From Bacillota bacterium (GTDB lineage: Bacteria > Bacillota > Clostridia > Christensenellales > Christensenellaceae): a DNA stretch of 64,000 bases. Every line of letters begins with the position of its first letter. The stretch's first letter is position 1. Location of the stretch: NCBI GenBank assembly GCA_023393165.1, contig JAEWMJ010000011.1, positions 46,778 to 110,777 of the forward strand. Direction: 5' to 3'. Both the position numbers and the translations under genes were made by a program. Under the pieces are notes generated by a model that was not told the DNA's origin, ran no database searches, and worked only from the letters and a program-made list of their open reading frames with translations. Shown piece by piece: positions 59,226 through 64,000 of the stretch.

Positions 59226-59844
59226 TAAGATTCCGCAGGCCGTCATTCGGAGGCTGCCCAAGTATTACAGGTATCTGGAAGAGATCCTTGCCAGAGGGGA
59301 AGATAAGATTTCCTCCTCAAAGATGAGTTCTGAGATGGGACTCAACGCTTCGCAGATCAGGCGCGATTTAAATTGCTTCGGCGGGTTTGGACAGCAGGGA
59401 TACGGATACAGCGTCGCCAAACTGAAAGGGGAAATCGCGCATATACTGGGGCTTGACCGCACCTATAAGGTGATCATCGTGGGCGCGGGCCGGATCGGCC
59501 AGGCGCTCATGGGCTATTCCAATTTTATCAAGGAAGGTTTCAACATTGTTGATATCTTTGATTCGGATCCGAACAAGGTGGGCATGACGGTGGAGTATAA
59601 AAGCGTGCGCCACACATCCGACCTGCCGGAGTATTTGAGCAGGCATACCGTGGATATCGCTTTTATCTGCAGCCCGAAAGAATCCGCGCAGACCATAGCC
59701 GACCAGCTGGTCAGCCTGGGGCTCCGGGCCATATGGAATTTTGCGCCGGTGGATGTTTGCGTGCGCAAAGGCGTGTCCGTGGAAAATGTGCACCTGTCCG
59801 ACAGCTTGTACGTTTTAGCGTACAGCCTGAATAAAAACAAATAA
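59218..59844 (+). CDS. rex: Redox-sensing transcriptional repressor Rex
   Basis: Rex represses fermentation and redox genes until NADH rises. The 208-residue product has the winged helix IPQAVIRRLPKYYRYLEEILARGEDKISSSKMSSEMGLNASQIRRDLNCFGGFGQQGYGYSV and a Rossmann domain with VIIVGAGRIGQALMGY and a C-terminal helix YVLAYSLNK used for dimerisation. Its translation is coupled to aconitase through an eight-base overlap. Confidence 0.96.
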   Translation: MSDKIPQAVIRRLPKYYRYLEEILARGEDKISSSKMSSEMGLNASQIRRDLNCFGGFGQQGYGYSVAKLKGEIAHILGLDRTYKVIIVGAGRIGQALMGYSNFIKEGFNIVDIFDSDPNKVGMTVEYKSVRHTSDLPEYLSRHTVDIAFICSPKESAQTIADQLVSLGLRAIWNFAPVDVCVRKGVSVENVHLSDSLYVLAYSLNKNK

Positions 59845-59859
59845 GGGGTGGTATAAAAG

Positions 59860-60252
59860 GTGTTTGTTTATGATCTGCCTACTTATAAAAAATGTACGTT
59901 TGTGAATATTACGTCTCACGTGAAAGACGCCCTTAAGAAAAGCGGCGTCCAGAACGGGTTGGCAACGGTATATTGTCCGCATACCACTGCCGGGATCACC
60001 ATAAACGAAAACGCGGATCCGGATGTGGCGGCGGATATAATAGCCGCGATGGAAAAAGTAATCCCGGAAATTGATTTTTTGCACATAGAAGGGAACTCAC
60101 CCGCGCATATTAAGACTATGCTGACAGGAAGTTCGGCAAGCATCCCGGTAAACGGCGGCAGCCTGGCGCTGGGACGCTGGCAGGGAGTATATTTCTGCGA
60201 ATATGACGGGCCCCGGGACAGGAAATTTTATATACAGATATTAGGGGAATGA
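59860..60252 (+). CDS. yjbQ: YjbQ family protein (UPF0047)
   Basis: A 130-residue protein with the UPF0047 pattern: VNITSHVKDALKKSGVQNGLATVYCPHTTAGITINENADPDVAADI, HIEGNSPAHIKTMLTGSSASIPVNGGSLALGRWQGVYFCEYDGPRDRKFYIQI. The CPHTTAG and GNSPAHIK histidines form the conserved site. Some members have weak thiamine-phosphate synthase activity; the physiological role is unclear. Starts at GTG 59860 after AAGGGGTGG, 15 bases after rex. Confidence 0.9.
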   Translation: MFVYDLPTYKKCTFVNITSHVKDALKKSGVQNGLATVYCPHTTAGITINENADPDVAADIIAAMEKVIPEIDFLHIEGNSPAHIKTMLTGSSASIPVNGGSLALGRWQGVYFCEYDGPRDRKFYIQILGE

Positions 60253-60314
60253 CGAATCGCGGGCTGCTCAAAAAACCTATTGCGATCGGGTCTCTTATGG
60301 TTCTTAAAAACCTG

Positions 60315-60343
60315 TTTACAACCCGGTATGCCTGGGGTATCAT
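60315..60343 (+). promoter_or_regulatory. Sigma-A promoter of the vanW pair
   Basis: TTTACA at 60315-60320, 17-base spacer, TATCAT at 60338-60343, 39 bases before the ATG at 60382. Confidence 0.6.
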
Positions 60344-60381
60344 AATATTTAAAGGGAATTTTTTTGAAAGGAAAATCTTTG

Positions 60382-61860
60382 ATGTCTGACATTGCAGGGA
60401 ACCGGAAAGCCGCTAAGATAACGCTCATAGTGATGATACTGGCTTTGATTTGTGTTTCGATCTATATAGCCTATTTATTTGTGACGGGAATAAAAACGGC
60501 CAATGCGGACTCGGATGATGTGATACTGGATACGGGCGTAGTGTACAGCGGAGTGACATCCCTGGGAGTCGATCTGTCCGGCGTGCCAAGAGGCCAGGTG
60601 CCTGTGGCGCTGGACGATGCCGCGCAAAAAATTCTTGATACGGTAAAGGTGGACTTTACCGTGGACAGTAATACTGTTACCTTGAATGCGAAGGATGTGG
60701 GCGCCGGCATAGATACTGCCGATCTGCTTGCAAGAGCTTATACGGTCGGACGGGAAGGCAGTTTTGACAACCGCGAGGCCAGTATCGACGCCGCCGCAAA
60801 AAACGGCGCGGATATTCCTTATCAATTGACTTACGACCAGGCAAAACTGGAAAAATCCGTCCGCGACAAGACTGCGGCCCTGAATCTGCAGGCTAAGGAC
60901 GCGGAGGTAAAAATAGACAAGACCCAGGACGAAGCAACGCTTTCATGCGACATGACCTTGACCTTTGTACCCGAGGTAACCGGGCTCGATATCAATTACG
61001 ATACGCTTTTGGCTGCTCTCAATACCAAAATGCAAGACGCGGACTGCTTTGGAGGCAATCCGGTGGCGGCGGACGTAACCGTTACCCAGCCCAATGTGAC
61101 CGCAGCGCAGCTTGAGCAGCTATATCAGAAAACAGGAACCTTTATGACGGAGTATTCCACTTCTGCATACGGCAGAAGATATAATATATGGAAAATGGCG
61201 GACATTATCAACGGCGTAACCATTCAGCCTGGAGAGACGTGGTCGATTAACGATACCGCAGGCCCCCGCACCTATGACAGAGGCTGGCAGGGCGCGCCCG
61301 GAATAGAGGACGGGCAATACAAGGACCAGGCAGGCGGCGGAATATGCCAGGCGAATTCAACGCTTTTCAACGCGGTGCTCCGCGCGGATCTTGAGGTTGT
61401 GGACAGGACACACCATTCCTGGCCGCTCTCCTATATCGATCCGGGTCTGGACGCTACGATATCAACAGGAGCGCCGGATTTCAAGTTTAAGAACAACACG
61501 GATTCGCCTATTATCATTTATGCAAAATGCGACGGGCAGGCCAAAACCATTGAGGTGAGCATATACCGCTCTGCAATGGATTACAAGCTGGATTTCACAT
61601 CCAATGTAATCAGCACGTCGTATACCGACGCCGTCAAGACGCAGTACGATTCTTCGATGGCTCCGGGAACAAGCAGGAAGATACAGGGGTCCCATCCCAA
61701 GGTGGTTGTGGACGTATACAAGCATACCCTGGATCTGAACGGAAACGAGATAAGCAAGGAAAAAGTGTGGAGGGATACGTACAAAGCGTTTCCGGCCATT
61801 GTGGCTGTAGGCCCGAATCCGGACGGTTCCATGCCGGTGGGCGCGGTTCCGATATCCTAG
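60382..61860 (+). CDS. VanW family protein 1
   Basis: A 492-residue protein with one N-terminal membrane helix (about residues 12-36), a region of about 220 residues resembling peptidoglycan-binding (YkuD-neighbour type) domains, and a C-terminal VanW domain with YGRRYNIWKMADIINGVTIQPGETWSINDTAGPRTYDRGWQGAPGIEDGQYKDQAGGGICQANSTLFNAVLRAD and HSWPLSYIDPGLDATIS. ATG 60382 lies nine bases after AAAGGA; a TTG at 60364 is an alternative. VanW proteins occur in vancomycin clusters but also widely in Firmicutes; function is unknown and no van genes are near. Confidence 0.88.
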   Translation: MSDIAGNRKAAKITLIVMILALICVSIYIAYLFVTGIKTANADSDDVILDTGVVYSGVTSLGVDLSGVPRGQVPVALDDAAQKILDTVKVDFTVDSNTVTLNAKDVGAGIDTADLLARAYTVGREGSFDNREASIDAAAKNGADIPYQLTYDQAKLEKSVRDKTAALNLQAKDAEVKIDKTQDEATLSCDMTLTFVPEVTGLDINYDTLLAALNTKMQDADCFGGNPVAADVTVTQPNVTAAQLEQLYQKTGTFMTEYSTSAYGRRYNIWKMADIINGVTIQPGETWSINDTAGPRTYDRGWQGAPGIEDGQYKDQAGGGICQANSTLFNAVLRADLEVVDRTHHSWPLSYIDPGLDATISTGAPDFKFKNNTDSPIIIYAKCDGQAKTIEVSIYRSAMDYKLDFTSNVISTSYTDAVKTQYDSSMAPGTSRKIQGSHPKVVVDVYKHTLDLNGNEISKEKVWRDTYKAFPAIVAVGPNPDGSMPVGAVPIS

Positions 61861-61919
61861 ACTGCGTTTGGCGTCTTTAGAGGAAAATAATAATTTTTTT
61901 AATTATATAGGAGAAATTC

Positions 61920-63617
61920 ATGAGACAGTACAGGCCGAAGAGGCGTAGGCCAAGAAATCTGCAGTTAGACGGCAGGATGTTGTTGATTATTTGTGCGGCT
62001 GTCGCAGCCGTAGTCGTCGCTATCATTATTGTAAATGCCAATAAAGGCCCAAAAGAAATAGCTCCGAACGATACCTTTGCAAGTAATGTTACGGTACAGG
62101 GCGTTTCGGTGGGAGGCATGACCGCCAGCGAAGCAAGAGTCGCTCTTAATCCCGTAATTAAGGATATGATGTCCAAGGCTGTTGTACAGGTCAAGGTTCC
62201 CGTCATAAACAAAGACGCGGAGAACCCGGACGAAGAAGAAAGCGATGCCGAGGAATCTGAAGATGCGGAGGAGTCCGCTTCGCCCGAAGTTTCCGAAACG
62301 GATGCGTCCGCCAAGGACAATACGGTTGCTCAATATACCGCATCCGAGGCGGGCATAATGGTGGACGTCGACGCTGCGCTGCAAAAGGCAATGGAATACA
62401 GCAAAAGCGGCGATGCACCGGGAAAAAATGATACGGACGCTCCTATAGCTGATTTTACAATGCTTTATACTGTGGACGAGCCCACTCTCACAGCCGCGTT
62501 GCAAAAAGATTCGGCCGCCTGGACAAAACCGGCCCAGAACGCTTCCTATACGCTGAAAACCACCAAAGACGAAGACGGCCTGACAACGTCGGCCGAGCCT
62601 GTAAAACAGGACGGGATACCGGGCAGCCAGGTGGATGTGGCGGCGCTCACGCAGAGCATCAAGGCTATGGTTGATTCGCAGTCGTTCAATCTGATCGATG
62701 CGCCGGTCATACCGCTTCAGCCCGAAAAAACTGTCGACGATCTGGGCGAGATATCCGTCATCGGCACATACTCCACAAGCTATTCCAGCGCGCCTTCCAA
62801 CAGGAAGGAAAGAATGTATAATATATGGAAGATCAGCAGCATACTGAACGGCGTCAGGATTCCCGCCGGAGAGTCTATATCGGTGAATGATATTGTCGGC
62901 CCCAGATCGGAGGAAGGCGGATGGGCGCTGGCTCCCGGTATTGAAAACGGAACGTATACGGACCAGCCGGGCGGAGGTATCTGCCAGGTATCCACAACCT
63001 TATATATCGCGTCGCTCAAGGCCGAACTCAAAATATTGGACCGTACGCATCATACCTATCCGTCTGCGTATGTGCCCATGGGCCTGGATGCAACGATATC
63101 CACGGACGAGCCCGATTTGGAAATCGAGAACAATACGGATTATCCGATACTGGTTGGAATCAACTGCGACGTTCCGGACCGGACGGTGGAAGTAAAGATC
63201 TATGGCGTAAAGCCGAGGGACTATACGCTTCGCTTTGAAAACCAGGTAGTGCAGACAATACCGCCTACGCCGGATACCTATGTTGCGGATGAAACTGTGG
63301 CGCCCAATACAACGGTTCAGAAAATGGCTCCGCATACGGGCTATGTGGTGGAAGTTTATAAGATCTGGTACGATAAGGAAGGCAAGGAATACGACCGCAA
63401 GCGCATCTATACAGATACCTACAAGCCCAGCGGCGCTGTGATCGCTTATAATCCGGCGACCCCGCCGATCCAGGTAACAAATCCTTCGGCTGTGCCCGCC
63501 GATCCGAACACGCCGGCTGTAACGCCCCCGCCGGCCGAGCCAACCCCGCCGGAGTCGAGCCCTCCGCCGGAAACCTCCGAGCCTCCGGCAGAATCAAACG
63601 ATCCGACTGCGGCATAA
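61920..63617 (+). CDS. VanW family protein 2
   Basis: A 565-residue paralogue of the previous product. It has a basic N-terminus and one membrane helix (about residues 22-40), a very acidic insert (NPDEEESDAEESEDAEESASP, about residues 98-125), the VanW domain with NRKERMYNIWKISSILNGVRIPAGESISVNDIVGPRSEEGGW and GGGICQVSTTLYIASLKAELKILDRTHHTYPSAYVPMGLDATIS, and a Pro/Glu/Ser tail typical of wall-spanning regions. AGGAG precedes the ATG. Anchored outside the cell; function not known. Confidence 0.88.
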   Translation: MRQYRPKRRRPRNLQLDGRMLLIICAAVAAVVVAIIIVNANKGPKEIAPNDTFASNVTVQGVSVGGMTASEARVALNPVIKDMMSKAVVQVKVPVINKDAENPDEEESDAEESEDAEESASPEVSETDASAKDNTVAQYTASEAGIMVDVDAALQKAMEYSKSGDAPGKNDTDAPIADFTMLYTVDEPTLTAALQKDSAAWTKPAQNASYTLKTTKDEDGLTTSAEPVKQDGIPGSQVDVAALTQSIKAMVDSQSFNLIDAPVIPLQPEKTVDDLGEISVIGTYSTSYSSAPSNRKERMYNIWKISSILNGVRIPAGESISVNDIVGPRSEEGGWALAPGIENGTYTDQPGGGICQVSTTLYIASLKAELKILDRTHHTYPSAYVPMGLDATISTDEPDLEIENNTDYPILVGINCDVPDRTVEVKIYGVKPRDYTLRFENQVVQTIPPTPDTYVADETVAPNTTVQKMAPHTGYVVEVYKIWYDKEGKEYDRKRIYTDTYKPSGAVIAYNPATPPIQVTNPSAVPADPNTPAVTPPPAEPTPPESSPPPETSEPPAESNDPTAA

Positions 63618-63652
63618 CAACGCCGTCCGTACATTAAGAGCATAACGATATA

Positions 63653-63689
63653 AAGTCATTCCGCGGGAAAACCGTGGAATGGCTTTTTG
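63653..63689 (+). terminator. Terminator after the vanW pair
   Basis: AAAGTCATTCCGCGG (63653-63667) pairs with CCGTGGAATGGCTTT (63673-63687) with two G-T or mismatch positions, followed by T residues. Confidence 0.85.
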
Positions 63690-63800
63690 ATTGTGGAAAC
63701 CATGAATTTTGATATAATCACCCCATAGAAATACGGGGTTGTTGATTCAAAGAATGATGTGCAGCCGCATATTTTTATTGCCGGAAACCTGTTTTTATTG

Positions 63801-63829
63801 TTGACAAATAAAAACAATCATTTTAAAAT
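63801..63829 (+). promoter_or_regulatory. Strong sigma-A promoter of tuf
   Basis: TTGACA at 63801-63806, 17-base spacer, TAAAAT at 63824-63829. A weaker candidate with TATAAT at 63713-63718 lies upstream. Confidence 0.75.
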
Positions 63830-63881
63830 GTTGTAGTATGGCGATAGTTTAGAAAAGCCTATTTTAAGGAGGAAAAAAAGA

Positions 63882-64000
63882 ATGGCTAAGGCAAAATTTG
63901 ACAGAAGCAAGCCGCATGTTAACATAGGAACGATCGGGCACGTAGACCACGGCAAAACGACTTTGACAGCGGCGATCACCGCGGTGCTGGCAAAGACGGG
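63882..64000 (+). CDS. tuf: Elongation factor Tu, 3'-truncated by window edge
   Basis: The first 39 codons of EF-Tu, which brings aminoacyl-tRNA to the ribosome. They read MAKAKFDRSKPHVNIGTIGHVDHGKTTLTAAI, with the G1 P-loop GHVDHGKT. AAGGAGG lies nine bases before the ATG. fusA and the ribosomal protein genes that usually precede tuf are not upstream here; a terminator and the vanW pair are. Confidence 0.97.
   Translation, partial: MAKAKFDRSKPHVNIGTIGHVDHGKTTLTAAITAVLAKT

Noticed and set aside
60382..63617. Vancomycin resistance cluster
   Set aside because: Only VanW-domain proteins are present; vanH, vanA/B-type ligase, vanX and a two-component system are missing.

Overview
The window looks like one chromosomal segment of a motile, endospore-related Gram-positive bacterium of the class Clostridia. 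The evidence is the Firmicutes-type flagellar set (FliY with CheC-like domains, FlbD, YlqG/YlqH, YaaR, FliT-like chaperone), a SpoIIE phosphatase followed by tilS-hpt-ftsH as in Bacillus, strong AGGAGG-type ribosome binding sites, several TTG/GTG starts, a single-membrane lipoprotein signal and two VanW proteins. A relationship to Christensenellales-like gut Clostridia is a guess from gene content only.

Positions 1-25404 are a flagellar and chemotaxis region. It starts inside cheA and runs fliF, fliG, fliH, fliI, fliJ, a MotE/YlxF-like gene, fliK, flgD, flgE, flbD, motA, motB, fliL, fliM, fliY, cheB on the plus strand. Two genes (ylqG-ylqH types) then lie on the minus strand and meet cheB with no gap. 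A late block follows: a papain-like Cys/His protein, fliD, fliS, a FliT-like gene, yaaR, cheR and a lytic transglycosylase. Good sigma-28 promoter matches precede the papain-like gene and fliD. flgB, flgC, fliE, fliOPQR, flhAB and flagellin are not in the window.

Positions 25405-34891 are mixed metabolic genes: a structured intergenic repeat, a GcvH-like protein that lacks the lipoyl lysine, a ROK regulator, a rhodanese, a minus-strand citrate synthase with a long structured leader, and a DeoR regulator divergent from two zinc dehydrogenases and a ribulose-phosphate epimerase homologue. A DUF975-type membrane protein and a class II aldolase follow. Positions 35872-46752 are mostly housekeeping: cardiolipin synthase, a metallophosphoesterase, spoIIE, tilS, hpt, ftsH, a PHP-domain phosphoesterase and a PRPP synthetase.

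Positions 46818-56785 form the most interesting accessory locus, a complete-looking sugar catabolism island. It has a ROK repressor, a D-lyxose-isomerase-type enzyme, about 380 bases of degenerate tandem repeats that look like an operator array, an ABC sugar transporter (ATPase, permease, binding lipoprotein), a ROK kinase, a GmhA-like SIS isomerase, a second ROK kinase, a class II aldolase and a divergent phosphofructokinase. Together these could take a manno/lyxo-configured sugar, possibly a heptose, through an aldose-ketose isomerisation, two phosphorylations and an aldol cleavage. The substrate is inferred, not shown.

Positions 56846-64000 hold a small unknown minus-strand gene, an aconitase-rex-yjbQ operon, two VanW paralogues and the start of tuf. 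Citrate synthase and aconitase together suggest a partial oxidative TCA branch, with Rex linking it to NADH level.
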